A stretch of DNA of 64,000 nucleotides from Acetobacter malorum (GTDB lineage Bacteria > Pseudomonadota > Alphaproteobacteria > Acetobacterales > Acetobacteraceae). A program made the position numbers and the translations under genes. The DNA is taken from the NCBI RefSeq assembly GCF_001580615.1, contig NZ_LHZC01000051.1:79913-143912 (forward strand), written 5' to 3'. Position 1 is the first letter of the stretch. Each line of letters opens with the position of its first letter. Positions 44,667 through 53,619 of the stretch are shown piece by piece. The notes beneath the pieces were generated by a model. The model saw only the letters and a list, made by a program, of their open reading frames with translations. It did not search any database and was not told the origin of the DNA.

Positions 44667-46163
44667 ATGACCCGGCAACCTCCGCCCGGCAGACAGAAGG
44701 CCTGTTTTACAACCGGCAGCATCATGCGGCACGTGATTGTCATGGCAGGCACCGGGGCCATTGGCCTGATGGCCGTTTTTGCGGTGGACATGCTCAACAT
44801 GGTCTATATCGGCCATCTGAATGACCCGGCCCTGACCGCGGCCATCGGGTTTGCCGGGGCCGTTCTGGGCCTGCAGATTGCCGTCTCTATTGGTATGACC
44901 ATTGGCCTGAGTGCCGCTACCGCGCGGGAGATTGGCGCGGGACGGCATGAAGAAGCCCGGCATATTGCCTCTTCCTCCCTGATTGTCACGCTGGTCGTCG
45001 CACTGCTGCTCGGGCTGATCACCTCCCTTGCGGCGCATCCTGTGCTGCATCTGTTTGGTGCGCAGGGGGATGCGCTGGAACGTGCCACGGCCTATCTGCA
45101 CGTTGTCAGTCCTTTTCTGCCGCTGATCTGTGTGGGCATGGCGGCCTCTTCTCTGATGCGCGTAGTCGGCGACGCCAAAGGCTCCATGCACATCACGCTG
45201 CTGGGGGCCGTGGTGGCCGCCGTGCTGGACCCGCTGATGATTTTCGGGCTGCATGAAGGGCTGACCGGGGCCGCCATCAGCACCGTACTGTCCCGCTTGG
45301 TAGTGGCTGCTGCGGGTCTGCGCGGGGCCTTGCGGCATGACATGATTGCCCGCCCTGACCTTTCCCGCATTCTGCCGGATGCCCGTCATGTCGCCGGGGT
45401 AGCAATGCCTGCCATTCTGACCAATCTGGCCACGCCAGTTGCCGGCGCTTATGTGACGGGAGCAATGGCCTCCTTCGGGCTGGAAGCCGTGGGCGGACAG
45501 GCCTCCATCGAGCGCATGGTGCCGGTATTATTCTCTCTGGTCTTTGCCCTCACCGGCTCAGTCGGCCCCATCATGGCGCAAAATCTGGGAGCCGGGCAGT
45601 ATGACCGTGTGCGGGAGACGCTGACGGCCGCCCTCAAGCTCGTCATGCTCAGCGTAGGCTCCACATGGGTCCTGCTGGCTGCCTTGCAGGATTACGTGGT
45701 GGCCGGGTTCCATGCGCAGGGCAATGCTGCTCTGCTCATTCATCTGTTCTGCTCATGGACCATTGGTGCCTTCCTGTTTGTCGGCATGTTGTTTGTGGCC
45801 AACGCGGCGTTCAATAATCTGGGCTTCCCGCTCTATTCCACCGCCTTCAACTGGGGGCGGGCCACACTGGGCACAATTCCCTTTGTCTGGTTTGGCAGCC
45901 GGTTTGGCCCGGCCGGTGTACAGCTGGGGCATGCGGCCGGCGGAATTGTTTTTGGATCTCTTGCCGTGATTACCGCGTTCAGAGTCACGCGTACCCTCAG
46001 CAGCCCATGCCCCGCCCATGTTCCGGCGGGACCGGGAGAAGTGCCGGTTTCAGACGTCCCGACCGTGAGTGCAGAAGCCGCCATGGCGGAACTGGACGAG
46101 CTGGAAGCCCCGGCCTTTCGTGAGACGGACAGGAGTGAAGACCATGTCAAAACTGACCACTGA
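44667..46163 (+). CDS. MATE family efflux transporter
   Basis: A 498-residue polytopic protein with two six-segment halves. Typical segments are AVDMLNMVYIGHLNDPALTA, GMTIGLSAATAREIGAGRH, and the second-half counterparts GSVGPIMAQNLGAGQYDRV. The family expels cationic drugs or metabolites by Na+ or H+ antiport. A soluble C-terminal tail of about 50 residues (TVSAEAAMAELDELEAP) is unusual. ATG 44667 lies after a region with two copies of CGCGCCGGAT (44579, 44615) and a TTGACA hexamer (44624). It overlaps the next small gene by 20 bases. Confidence 0.88.
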   Translation: MTRQPPPGRQKACFTTGSIMRHVIVMAGTGAIGLMAVFAVDMLNMVYIGHLNDPALTAAIGFAGAVLGLQIAVSIGMTIGLSAATAREIGAGRHEEARHIASSSLIVTLVVALLLGLITSLAAHPVLHLFGAQGDALERATAYLHVVSPFLPLICVGMAASSLMRVVGDAKGSMHITLLGAVVAAVLDPLMIFGLHEGLTGAAISTVLSRLVVAAAGLRGALRHDMIARPDLSRILPDARHVAGVAMPAILTNLATPVAGAYVTGAMASFGLEAVGGQASIERMVPVLFSLVFALTGSVGPIMAQNLGAGQYDRVRETLTAALKLVMLSVGSTWVLLAALQDYVVAGFHAQGNAALLIHLFCSWTIGAFLFVGMLFVANAAFNNLGFPLYSTAFNWGRATLGTIPFVWFGSRFGPAGVQLGHAAGGIVFGSLAVITAFRVTRTLSSPCPAHVPAGPGEVPVSDVPTVSAEAAMAELDELEAPAFRETDRSEDHVKTDH

Positions 46164-46353
46164 AGAACGTAATGCACTGCCGGACGATGCTTTTGCCCTC
46201 CCCGGCCGCCGCTACCCCATTCCGGACGCCACCCACGCGCGGGATGCGCTGGCCCGCGCCAGTGAAATGCTGCACCGTGGCAGCCTGACGCAGGATGAAT
46301 ACGACACCATTCACGCCAAGGCGGAAGAGGTTCTGCGCCGCGAGCGCATGTAA
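46144..46353 (+). CDS. Small hypothetical protein downstream of the MATE gene
   Basis: A 69-residue soluble protein beginning MSKLTTEERNALPDDAFALP and GRRYPIPDATHARDALARA. It continues HRGSLTQDEYDTIHAKAEEVLRR in segments and is rich in charged residues, probably helical. The RNALPDxAFALPGRRYPI-type start is found in small conserved proteins of alphaproteobacteria whose role is unknown. The start overlaps the MATE stop by 20 bases and an AGGAGTGAAG site lies just before. Confidence 0.75.
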   Translation: MSKLTTEERNALPDDAFALPGRRYPIPDATHARDALARASEMLHRGSLTQDEYDTIHAKAEEVLRRERM

Positions 46354-46365
46354 TCTGCCGCCTGG

Positions 46366-46388
46366 AGGCCAGAGATAGCCACTGGCCT
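46366..46388. terminator. Hairpin after the small hypothetical gene
   Basis: AGGCCAG (46366-46372) and CTGGCCT (46382-46388) form a perfect 7-bp stem with a 9-base loop, 13 bases after the stop codon. No T-run follows. Confidence 0.35.
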
Positions 46389-46451
46389 GAGACTCAAACG
46401 CGTGGCATCAAGGCCTGATGACTTTCATTTCATCATCCGGCCCGTTTTTTC

Positions 46452-47030
46452 ATGCTTAACCGCCTGTATGCCCGCGTGTTACGGCACGCAGCCAGCCCCA
46501 ATGCGCCCTGGTGGCTGGTGGCTCTGGCCTTTGCGGAAGCCAGCTTTTTCCCGCTTCCGCCGGAAACGCTGCTGGTGCCTATGGTCCTCTCCCGCAGGGA
46601 CAAGGCGTGGGTTTACGCTGCGCTCTGCACGGGGGCGAGTGTCCTCGGCGGGATTCTGGGCTGGGTCATCGGCGCTTTTCTGCTGGAGCATCTGGCCCTG
46701 CCGATTGTGCATTTTTACCATGCAGAACATACGCTGACGGCCTTGCAGGACAAATTCCGCCAGTGGGGCGTGTGGATTATCCTGCTCAAGGGGCTGACTC
46801 CTATCCCTTACAAATTTGTCACCATTGCCAGCGGCATGGCACACTTCGCCCTGCTGCCTTTTATTGTGGCTAGTCTGGTGACGCGGGGCGTGCGGTTTTT
46901 TCTGGTCGCCGGACTTTTGTGGAAATTTGGCGCACCGATTCAGGATTTTCTGGAACGCCGCCTGCCGCTGGTGATGGGCGTTTTTGCCGTCCTGCTGGTA
47001 GGCGGACTGCTCGCGCTGCGGTATCTGTGA
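46452..47030 (+). CDS. YqaA-type DedA/SNARE-associated membrane protein
   Basis: A 192-residue inner-membrane protein with about four to five hydrophobic segments. Conserved features are FAEASFFPLPPETLLVPM near the start, a GxxxG-type segment GGILGWVIGAF, and GLTPIPYKFVTIASG in the middle, all markers of the YqaA branch of the DedA superfamily. DedA proteins are thought to help lipid flipping or envelope homeostasis; no substrate is known for this branch. Followed by an SDR-type gene. Confidence 0.85.
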   Translation: MLNRLYARVLRHAASPNAPWWLVALAFAEASFFPLPPETLLVPMVLSRRDKAWVYAALCTGASVLGGILGWVIGAFLLEHLALPIVHFYHAEHTLTALQDKFRQWGVWIILLKGLTPIPYKFVTIASGMAHFALLPFIVASLVTRGVRFFLVAGLLWKFGAPIQDFLERRLPLVMGVFAVLLVGGLLALRYL

Positions 47031-47138
47031 CGCCAGATCTCTGCACGGCTGCCGCGCTGCCTCCTGCCTTGCAGGGCTGGCGGTTCCGGCGCAAGACAGC
47101 ATAAAGAGCAACCTCTACAGACTGATTGCAGGGAGACG

Positions 47139-48149
47139 ATGAGCATGCCAACGCAGATCGCTGTCATTACCGGTGCCGGAGCAGGCATTGGCCGGGCCGC
47201 CGCCCGTGCGCTGGGGCGTGCAGGCTTTGACATCGCCCTGCTGGGCCGGAATGAAGACCGGCTGAAAGACGCAGCGGAAGAACTGGCGGCCCATTCCATC
47301 CGCACGCTGGTGATCCCGGTGGATGTAGCGGACGCCGATGCGGTTGAACAGGCCGCTGTCCAGATTGAAGCCGAGCTTGGGCCCATTACTGTCTGGGCTA
47401 ACTGCGCCGGTGCAACCGTGGTCGGCCAGGTGGCCGTGCTGTCCGCCAGGGACATTCAGCGCGCAACGGAAGTCACCTATCTGGGCAGCGTGAACGGCAC
47501 GCTGGCGGCTTTAAAGCACATGCGTCGCCGTGGGCATGGGGCCATTATCAATCTGGATCTGGCACCTTCTCTGCGGGGCCTGCCTCTTCAGGCTGCTGAG
47601 AATGGGGCGCGCTCTGCCCTGCGTGGTTTTTGTGAAAGCCTGCGCCCGGAACTGCTGCATGACGCGGACCGGATTCGGGTTGTGATGGTGGATCTGCCCG
47701 CTATCAACACCCCCCGCTATGGCTGGACCCGCAACCTGACGGGCAAGCGCCTGAAGCCTGTTGGCCCGGTTTATGAACCGGAAGTGGCGGCAGAAGCTAT
47801 TTGCCGGGCGGCCTTTACCACCAGCCGCTCCATTTCCATTGGCCCCAGCACCACGCTGGCTTCCATCTGGCGCATTCTGGGCCCGGGCTGCCGGGAAGCC
47901 CGCATGGCGGAGCATGGCTACAAGGCCCAGCTGGAAAAAACCGGGGCAGACAGCACCGCGGCGGATGATCTGTTCAAATCCGCCCCCGGCGCATTTGCCG
48001 CCCATGGCGCGTTTGATGAAAAAGCGCGGCGCGTGGACAGCCCTCTCTCTTTCTTTGTGACGTCCAGCGTACGGGCTGGTCTGTTTGGCGCCGCACTGGC
48101 TGCGGGGCTTACGGGCCTGATCACCCATATCCGTAACGGTCGTCGTTAA
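47139..48149 (+). CDS. SDR-fold protein lacking the catalytic Ser-Tyr-Lys, membrane-anchored
   Basis: A 336-residue protein with a short-chain dehydrogenase N-terminus: the dinucleotide motif TGAGAGIG (11-18) and NCAG (88-91) are intact. In the family's catalytic segment (normally S...YxxxK) this protein reads INLDLAPSLRGLPLQAAENGARSALRGF in segments, placing Leu141, Glu154 and Arg158 where Ser, Tyr and Lys belong. The rest of the fold aligns well, and a hydrophobic C-terminal segment (LFGAALAAGLTGLI) suggests membrane attachment. It probably binds NAD(P) without normal SDR catalysis, or has changed chemistry. Start ATG 47139 follows GGGAGACG. Confidence 0.82.
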   Translation: MSMPTQIAVITGAGAGIGRAAARALGRAGFDIALLGRNEDRLKDAAEELAAHSIRTLVIPVDVADADAVEQAAVQIEAELGPITVWANCAGATVVGQVAVLSARDIQRATEVTYLGSVNGTLAALKHMRRRGHGAIINLDLAPSLRGLPLQAAENGARSALRGFCESLRPELLHDADRIRVVMVDLPAINTPRYGWTRNLTGKRLKPVGPVYEPEVAAEAICRAAFTTSRSISIGPSTTLASIWRILGPGCREARMAEHGYKAQLEKTGADSTAADDLFKSAPGAFAAHGAFDEKARRVDSPLSFFVTSSVRAGLFGAALAAGLTGLITHIRNGRR

Positions 48150-48202
48150 GGCGGCCTTTCGCGTGACTCGTTTCTGGCCTTAAAACAGGAGGTTCCCTTA
48201 GC

Positions 48203-49063
48203 GTGACCCCGTCTTTTCTGCGTCGCTCCCTGCTGGTCGCGACCCTTTGCGGCGTAAGTGCTGCCGTTCTCTCACCGCTGTCCGCTCAGGCTGCGACCAC
48301 CACCCTGCGAGGCAATGTGACGTATCGGGAGCGGATGGCCCTTCCCCCGTCAGTTGTGGAAGTTCGCCTGCTGGATATTTCCTTAGCGGATGCTAAAGCG
48401 CCTGTTCTGGCCAGAACGTCCCTGCGGGCCACGCGGCAGGTGCCTATTCCCTTCACGCTGAAGTTTAACCGTGCCCTGCTGAAAGCCGGCCACAGCTACG
48501 CGCTGGAAGCCACCATTTTTGTGGAAGGCCGCCCGTGGTTTATTACCACCACACAAAATCCGGTGCGGGCAGGAAACACGTCTAACATCACGCTGGTTCT
48601 CAGCCGGGCGTCCGCCAGTGCGACAGCCAGCCCGATCGGCACATGGAAAGCCGAACGGCTTGGCGATGCTCCGGTGACGGAAAGCAGCAAAGCGCCCACG
48701 GTGAGCATTGAGGAAGACGGCACAGTATCCGGCTTTAGCGGCTGCAACGGGGTGCGCAGCAAAGCGACGCTGGAAGGTGCTACCATCACCTTCGGCCCGA
48801 TGATGACAACGCGTATGGCGTGTCTGCCTCAGGCCATGGCGACGGAGCAGCTTTTCCTGAAGAATATGGAAGCCACGCGCGGCTGGCATCTGGCCCCGAC
48901 AGGTGATGTGCTGGCGCTGGTCGATGCGCAGGACAAGCCGACGGTTGTGTTCCGCCGCCAGCCTAATGACGCAAGCGAGGGCGCATCTAACAAAGCCGCA
49001 CCGACTTCGGGTAATCCCGCGACCGACACCCTGCCTGCGCAGATCGCCCCGACATCGCGCTGA
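48203..49063 (+). CDS. Secreted YbaY/META domain protein
   Basis: A 286-residue protein starting at GTG 48203 with AGGAGG ahead of it. A signal peptide ends near SAQAATTTLRG (about residue 33). The first domain (TLRGNVTYRERMALPPSVVEV, IPFTLKFNRALL) is of the YbaY type-III-pilotin-like lipoprotein group. The second is a META (DUF306) domain with the hallmark SGFSGCNGVRSKA and TRMACLPQAMATE. Such proteins are periplasmic and linked to envelope or heat resistance (HslJ). No lipobox is evident. Low-complexity C-terminal tail. Confidence 0.82.
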   Translation: MTPSFLRRSLLVATLCGVSAAVLSPLSAQAATTTLRGNVTYRERMALPPSVVEVRLLDISLADAKAPVLARTSLRATRQVPIPFTLKFNRALLKAGHSYALEATIFVEGRPWFITTTQNPVRAGNTSNITLVLSRASASATASPIGTWKAERLGDAPVTESSKAPTVSIEEDGTVSGFSGCNGVRSKATLEGATITFGPMMTTRMACLPQAMATEQLFLKNMEATRGWHLAPTGDVLALVDAQDKPTVVFRRQPNDASEGASNKAAPTSGNPATDTLPAQIAPTSR

Positions 49064-49129
49064 GGGCTTTTATCTGGCGTGGGCCAGAGCGGCTCACCCC
49101 TGACAGACAGGTAAAAGTTTCAGATTGCT

Positions 49130-49525
49130 TTAGTTGAGTTTGCCGCGGCTGGCCTTCTGGTCACGCCGCATCTGCTCGTGCAGTTGCAGGGCTTTCCCCA
49201 GACGGTCCGCATCCTGCGGGGCCAGCACCAGCCCAACCGGACCGTAAGCCGGATGCTGGAAAGCCAGCAGAGAACCATCCGTCCGCGCTTCGGGCTGCAA
49301 AGCCCAGCGTGTGCGGGTCACAGGTGTAAAGGTTGCGCCTTCAATCGGCGGGATTTCATGATCCGCCATCATGGTCTGGCGCAACCGCCCCAGCACCGTA
49401 ATCAGGCTGGTCACTTCATCCAGTGAAAGTGGCACTTCAACCGTTGGTTCATCACCCTGCCCCGGCAGTGTCATCTGAACAGTGGTGTTGTCTTCAGAGA
49501 GAGTCAGGTCAATTTTAGAAGACAT
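49130..49525 (-). CDS. Conserved hypothetical protein
   Basis: A 131-residue soluble protein starting MSSKIDLTLSEDNTTVQMTL, with a helical middle (LDEVTSLITVLGRLRQTMMA) and C-terminal segment LLAFQHPAYGPVGLVLAPQDA. I do not recognise a named domain; similarly sized proteins are expected in related acetic acid bacteria. ATG 49525 was preferred over 49552 because it has a purine-rich AAAGGGGGGCC site and gives the natural start. It lies about 75 bp upstream of the ispE stop on the other side, on the same strand as ispE but starting after it. Confidence 0.7.
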   Translation of the reverse strand: MSSKIDLTLSEDNTTVQMTLPGQGDEPTVEVPLSLDEVTSLITVLGRLRQTMMADHEIPPIEGATFTPVTRTRWALQPEARTDGSLLAFQHPAYGPVGLVLAPQDADRLGKALQLHEQMRRDQKASRGKLN

Positions 49526-49601
49526 AAGGCCCCCCTTTATTATGGACTTCACTTTATCAGAGTTCTGAGCAAAGCGCTTACGGTTCTTTTTTGGGCCCGG
49601 T

Positions 49602-50504
49602 TCAGACTAGGCCGCCACCCCAAACCCACCAGCCGGGTTCCGCCTGCGCCAGACGGGCTGCTGCGGCCTGTGCACTCTGCACGGAGAGAAACAGGCCAAA
49701 GCAGGTCGCGCCAGACCCGCTCATGCGGGACAGCAAGCACTCAGGCAGCGCCTCAATAGCTGACAAAACGGTTTTAACCGGCGGGCACACCACGCAGGCC
49801 GGGGCTTCCAGACTGTTATCCAGCCGGGTCAGATCAGCCACCATACTCGCGGCATCCGTCCATCGGGCAGGCAGCGCCGCACGCGGCAGGAACGCGCCAT
49901 CGCGCTTACGGAACACATCCGGGGTGGAGACAGCCTGACCGCAATTCACCAGCACCATGCCGCACTCCGGCAAAACCGGGGCAGCACTCAGTTCTTCGCC
50001 AATGCCTTCCATACGGGCACTCTGGCTGGCCAGACAGACAGGCACATCCGCGCCCAGCTTTTCCGCCAGCCGCAACAGCGTGGCGTGATCCACCTGCGCG
50101 TTCCATGCGCGGTTCAGCAACCGCAGTGCCGCAGCCGCATCGGCTGAGCCGCCGCCAATGCCGGACGCCACGGGCAGATCTTTCTCCAGCACCAGACGAC
50201 CGCCACGCACCTGCGCATCAGGCCCACACACAGCTTCCAGTGCCGCGGCCGCTTTCATCACCAGATTATCCGGTCCTGCCGCATCGCTCAGTGCCGCGCC
50301 AAAACGCCCGGCCAGCACAAGATGCAGGGCTTCCGGCCCCGGCTCATACCGCAGGCGGTCGCCCGCCCCGGCAAACACCACCAGACTGTCCAGAAGATGG
50401 TAGCCGTCAGCCCGTTTGCCGGTGACATGCAGGTAGAGGTTGATCTTGGCCGGGGCGGCTTCGGTCAGGGTTTGGGTGGTGGGGTCCATCGTGGCTGACG
50501 TCAC
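49602..50504 (-). CDS. ispE: 4-diphosphocytidyl-2-C-methyl-D-erythritol kinase
   Basis: A 300-residue GHMP kinase that phosphorylates CDP-methylerythritol in the MEP isoprenoid pathway. The N-terminus APAKINLYLHVTGKRADGYH, the GHMP glycine loop LPVASGIGGGSADAAAA, and the C-terminal MSGSGATCFGLF are diagnostic. The start is GTG 50504, overlapping the TPR gene stop (GTGA); an ATG at 50489 is possible. With dxs at the window's end it supplies precursors for the hopanoid pathway that uses HpnH. Confidence 0.94.
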   Translation of the reverse strand: MTSATMDPTTQTLTEAAPAKINLYLHVTGKRADGYHLLDSLVVFAGAGDRLRYEPGPEALHLVLAGRFGAALSDAAGPDNLVMKAAAALEAVCGPDAQVRGGRLVLEKDLPVASGIGGGSADAAAALRLLNRAWNAQVDHATLLRLAEKLGADVPVCLASQSARMEGIGEELSAAPVLPECGMVLVNCGQAVSTPDVFRKRDGAFLPRAALPARWTDAASMVADLTRLDNSLEAPACVVCPPVKTVLSAIEALPECLLSRMSGSGATCFGLFLSVQSAQAAAARLAQAEPGWWVWGGGLV

Positions 50505-52369
50505 GGCGTGTGCTTTCCTCCGCTTTTGGCAGGGCCGCTCTCAGCCGGAGGGGGGCTCTGCTGCTGTGTGGCTTTATTCACTCCGGCGGCTGCGGCACGC
50601 GCCAGTGCGGCCCGGATCAGGGCTTCATCCGTTGGTTCGGGGTGCAGACCGAGTGCAACATTCCACTGGTCCACTGCCTCGCTTTTCCGCCCGGCGCGCC
50701 AGTAGGCTTCGCCCAGATGATAATTAACCTCCGGGTCTTCCGGCGTCTGCTCGGCAGCGCGTTCCAGCAGAGCGGTACCACCCGCCAGATCCCCCTGTTC
50801 GACCCTGACCCACCCGAGACTATCCCGAATAGCGGCATCCTGCGGGTCCAGATCAGCGGCCTTGCGCAGCAGGGCTTCCGCTTCACTCAGATTCTCTTTG
50901 CGCTCCACCATGGAATAACCGAGGAAGTTGAGCAGCAGCGGTTCATCCGGGGCCAGTTTCAGCGCCTGTTGCAGGTCGGCCTTTGCACGCGGCCAGTCAC
51001 CTGATTCATGATACGCCACGGCCCGCAGGAACAGCAGGGACCAGTCCAGCGTCTTGCTGGCTGTCGCCTGTGTTACGGCCTGATTGTAGGCTGTAATGGC
51101 ACCCTTCCAGTCCTTCTGAGCAGACAGGGTGTTGCCCAGCGCCCGCACGGCCAGCCCTTGCCCGCCCGTATCCTGCGCAAGGCGCGTCAGAATCGTATGC
51201 GCTTCATCCAGATGCCCGGTGGAACCATCCACCAGCGCCAGACGGAAGGCGGCTACGGGATAGAGCGGGTCTGTTTGCGGGATGCGTAGCAAGGTTTCAC
51301 GCGCGGCAGTCTGGTGGCCTTCATCATCCTGAATTTCCGCCAGCATCAGACGGGCTTCCGCCAGATGCGGGTCCAGCCCCAGCGCAAAGCCCAGCATCAG
51401 GCGAGAGGCCTCATCAAACTGATGATCGTTCGGGCCGGGATGCTGGCTCCGCCCCTGCTGGCGGCCTTGCTGACGCAGGAGAAACGCCGTCAGGACATAC
51501 GCACGGGCAATACCGCTCTGCGCGGACGTAACGGGAAAATGGCTGATGGTGGCCTGCAACTGGGCTCCGGCCAGCGCCAGCACCGGGTCTGCCTGAATCA
51601 TGCCCCGCATGAGGGACCGCGCCTTGTCCTGCTGCCCCTGAGACCAGAGCCATGCAGCCTGAGACCGCGTGAGCAGAAGGTCATAGCCCGGCATCATTTT
51701 GGCAGCCTGCGCAAACAGATCTCCCGCACGGGCCGTCTGGCCGGCCGTCTGCGCAATCATGGCTGCGTGCAGCGTATAAAACGGCACCAGCACAGAACCC
51801 TGAATATGCGTCAGAGAGGCAATGGCCTCATCCGTATGACTCTGCGCCTGCTGACACCATGCCTGAAGCAGCGGCATAATAAGGTGCGCCATGGGGTCTG
51901 CGCCGGCCTGCTGGTAGAAACGGGCCGCTTCCGTCCAGTCACCCCGTGTTGTGGCATCGTTCCCCAGCACCAGTGAGGAAATGATGCTCTGCCCCTCCGG
52001 AAGCTTTGCTGTCACGCGTGCCAGTTGCACGGCCTCCGGGTCTCCGGCCAGCACGCTGCGGATAAAGGCCTGCTTCACAAGGTCCTGATTAGTGGGGTCT
52101 GCCGCCGCAGCGGCCCGAAAGGCCCGGGCTGCGTCCAGATCATCCCCCTGATGCGTGGCGACCACGGCGGTGAGGAAGGACCCCGAATCGATGTGCCCAG
52201 CCTCTGGCAGGGCTTCACTTTTGGTCGGAACCGGAGTGCCCGGTGCTTTTTCCGGTGGGGCTGTCTGGCTGGTTTCTGCCCCTTTGGGAACGGCGGCAGA
52301 CGCGCACGGGGTCAGAACCGAAGCGGATAGCAGCAGGAAAACCGTAGGCAGAAGGCGACAAAACAGCAT
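50501..52369 (-). CDS. TPR-repeat periplasmic or membrane-anchored protein
   Basis: A protein of about 622 residues. A signal peptide (MLFCRLLPTVFLLLSASVLTP) is followed by a Pro/Thr-rich linker and a long tetratricopeptide array. Recognisable repeats include DLDAARAFRAAAAADPTNQD, WPRAKADLQQALKLAPDEP, and LSEAEALLRKAADLDPQDAA with a following DSLGWVRVEQGD. TPR arrays mediate protein contacts; in this position and with this architecture it resembles conserved proteins upstream of ispE in alphaproteobacteria. ATG 52369 was chosen because it begins a signal peptide; the upstream frame overlaps the divergent glycosylase gene and is low in coding character. Confidence 0.85.
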   Translation of the reverse strand: MLFCRLLPTVFLLLSASVLTPCASAAVPKGAETSQTAPPEKAPGTPVPTKSEALPEAGHIDSGSFLTAVVATHQGDDLDAARAFRAAAAADPTNQDLVKQAFIRSVLAGDPEAVQLARVTAKLPEGQSIISSLVLGNDATTRGDWTEAARFYQQAGADPMAHLIMPLLQAWCQQAQSHTDEAIASLTHIQGSVLVPFYTLHAAMIAQTAGQTARAGDLFAQAAKMMPGYDLLLTRSQAAWLWSQGQQDKARSLMRGMIQADPVLALAGAQLQATISHFPVTSAQSGIARAYVLTAFLLRQQGRQQGRSQHPGPNDHQFDEASRLMLGFALGLDPHLAEARLMLAEIQDDEGHQTAARETLLRIPQTDPLYPVAAFRLALVDGSTGHLDEAHTILTRLAQDTGGQGLAVRALGNTLSAQKDWKGAITAYNQAVTQATASKTLDWSLLFLRAVAYHESGDWPRAKADLQQALKLAPDEPLLLNFLGYSMVERKENLSEAEALLRKAADLDPQDAAIRDSLGWVRVEQGDLAGGTALLERAAEQTPEDPEVNYHLGEAYWRAGRKSEAVDQWNVALGLHPEPTDEALIRAALARAAAAGVNKATQQQSPPPAESGPAKSGGKHTP

Positions 52370-52527
52370 AATGACCCTATCCAGGAGCGGCAGAGGCCCT
52401 AACAGGCCATTGGATACGCCCCGTTCCGTCAAAGACTGGGGAGACATGACATGAACGGCGGATACTTCTCTACCCTGCCCGCAGCCAACCGCCAAACCGG
52501 CCCCTCCGTTTTGTGGCAGTTTACCTG

Positions 52528-53409
52528 ATGGACGCCGCTCTGTCTCTTCTGCGCCTGTACGGGGAATGGGGCGTGGATACCGTGGTGGGCGACTCCCCGG
52601 TGGACCAGCGCCTCGCCCGGCTGGGCAAAATGCGTTTCCCGGATGAGGAGCCCGCTCTGCGGCGCGCCCCGGATGGGCGTCTGACGGGCGCTCAGGGTCG
52701 CGCTGCGCCGCCTGCTCCCTCCGTTTCCGGCCAGACGCCCCCACCTTCCAGAGAGATTACCCGCCCGCCGATTGCGGCAGCGCAAAGTGGCCCGGCTCTG
52801 CTGGCGCAAACGCTGGCACAGGCGCGGACTCTGGCAGCGGCGGCCACCACGCCGGAGGCTTTACGGACGGCTGTTGATGGTTTTTCCGCATGTGCCTTGC
52901 GCACAACTGCCATGCACACCCTCTTCCCAACCGGCCCGCTTCAGGCCCCGCTGATGATTATCGGGGAAGCCCCGGATGCGGATGAAGACCGGAGCGGTGC
53001 GGTCTTCTCCGGCCTGTGTGGTGACCTGCTGGCCCGCATGCTCACCCCACTGGGGCTGGACCGGCAGACCTTACTGCTGGCCACAGCCCTGCCCTGGCGG
53101 CCGCCGGGCGGACGCGCACCGACTGAGGCCGAACTCAAGCTGTGTCGCCCCTTTCTGGAACGAGCCATTGCCCTGTTTGCCCCCCAGCGTTTGCTGCTGT
53201 GCGGGCGCCTTCCGGCCCGGATGCTGCTGGACGCCAAAACGCCCCTGCCCCGCAGAAGCTGGGGGCCTGCGGCTATCCCCGGTCTGGCCGCGCCACTCCC
53301 CACCCTTGTCATGCGCCACCCGCTCCAGCTGCGGGCCAGCGCCACCGCCCGTAAGGAAATCTGGCAGGACCTGATGCTTGTTGCACAAACGCTACGGGGC
53401 AGTGGTTGA
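52528..53409 (+). CDS. Uracil-DNA glycosylase family protein (alphaproteobacterial family 4/5-like)
   Basis: A 293-residue DNA repair glycosylase-type protein. After an N-terminal helix (MDAALSLLRLYGEWGVD) and a Pro/Ala-rich linker, the UDG core shows LMIIGEAPDADEDRSG, ALPWRPPGGRAPTEAELKLC, FAPQRLLLCGRLPARMLL and LVMRHPLQLRA. Motif 1 has Asp where most relatives have Gly (GEAPG), and the region normally PFVG reads VFSG, so it is a diverged member. One cysteine rather than the CxxC pair is visible at the N-terminal end of the core. ATG 52528 is chosen; GTG 52513 is possible. Confidence 0.8.
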   Translation: MDAALSLLRLYGEWGVDTVVGDSPVDQRLARLGKMRFPDEEPALRRAPDGRLTGAQGRAAPPAPSVSGQTPPPSREITRPPIAAAQSGPALLAQTLAQARTLAAAATTPEALRTAVDGFSACALRTTAMHTLFPTGPLQAPLMIIGEAPDADEDRSGAVFSGLCGDLLARMLTPLGLDRQTLLLATALPWRPPGGRAPTEAELKLCRPFLERAIALFAPQRLLLCGRLPARMLLDAKTPLPRRSWGPAAIPGLAAPLPTLVMRHPLQLRASATARKEIWQDLMLVAQTLRGSG

Positions 53410-53547
53410 ATCCACGGGAGCGCCAGTGGAACATCCTGAAGTCACAACAATAAAGCCGACTCTATTCAGACGATAATTTCCTTATTGAACACAAGTAGTT
53501 CTCCCCCTATTCGCCAGCTATTCACAGCAGCGTTTCCCCGTTTTCTC

Positions 53548-53568
53548 AAGCACTCCTCCTGAGTGCTT
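53548..53568. promoter_or_regulatory. Perfect hairpin in the slt leader
   Basis: AAGCACTC-CTCCT-GAGTGCTT is a perfect 8-bp stem with a CTCCT loop, complementary to the Shine-Dalgarno core. It lies 50 bases before the transglycosylase start. Terminator of the preceding glycosylase gene or a leader regulatory element are both possible. Confidence 0.4.
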
Positions 53569-53619
53569 ACAGAGAGTAAACTTGCTTTTTGGCGCAGAAC
53601 CACATAGACCCCGCCAGCC

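Noticed and set aside
44415..45389. Antisense frame over the MATE and Wzt genes
   Set aside because: Basic low-complexity translation rich in Gly, His and Arg and no family resemblance.
52370..52744. N-terminal extension of the TPR protein
   Set aside because: Arg/Pro/Gly-rich translation overlapping the divergent glycosylase gene; a signal peptide start at 52369 explains the protein better.
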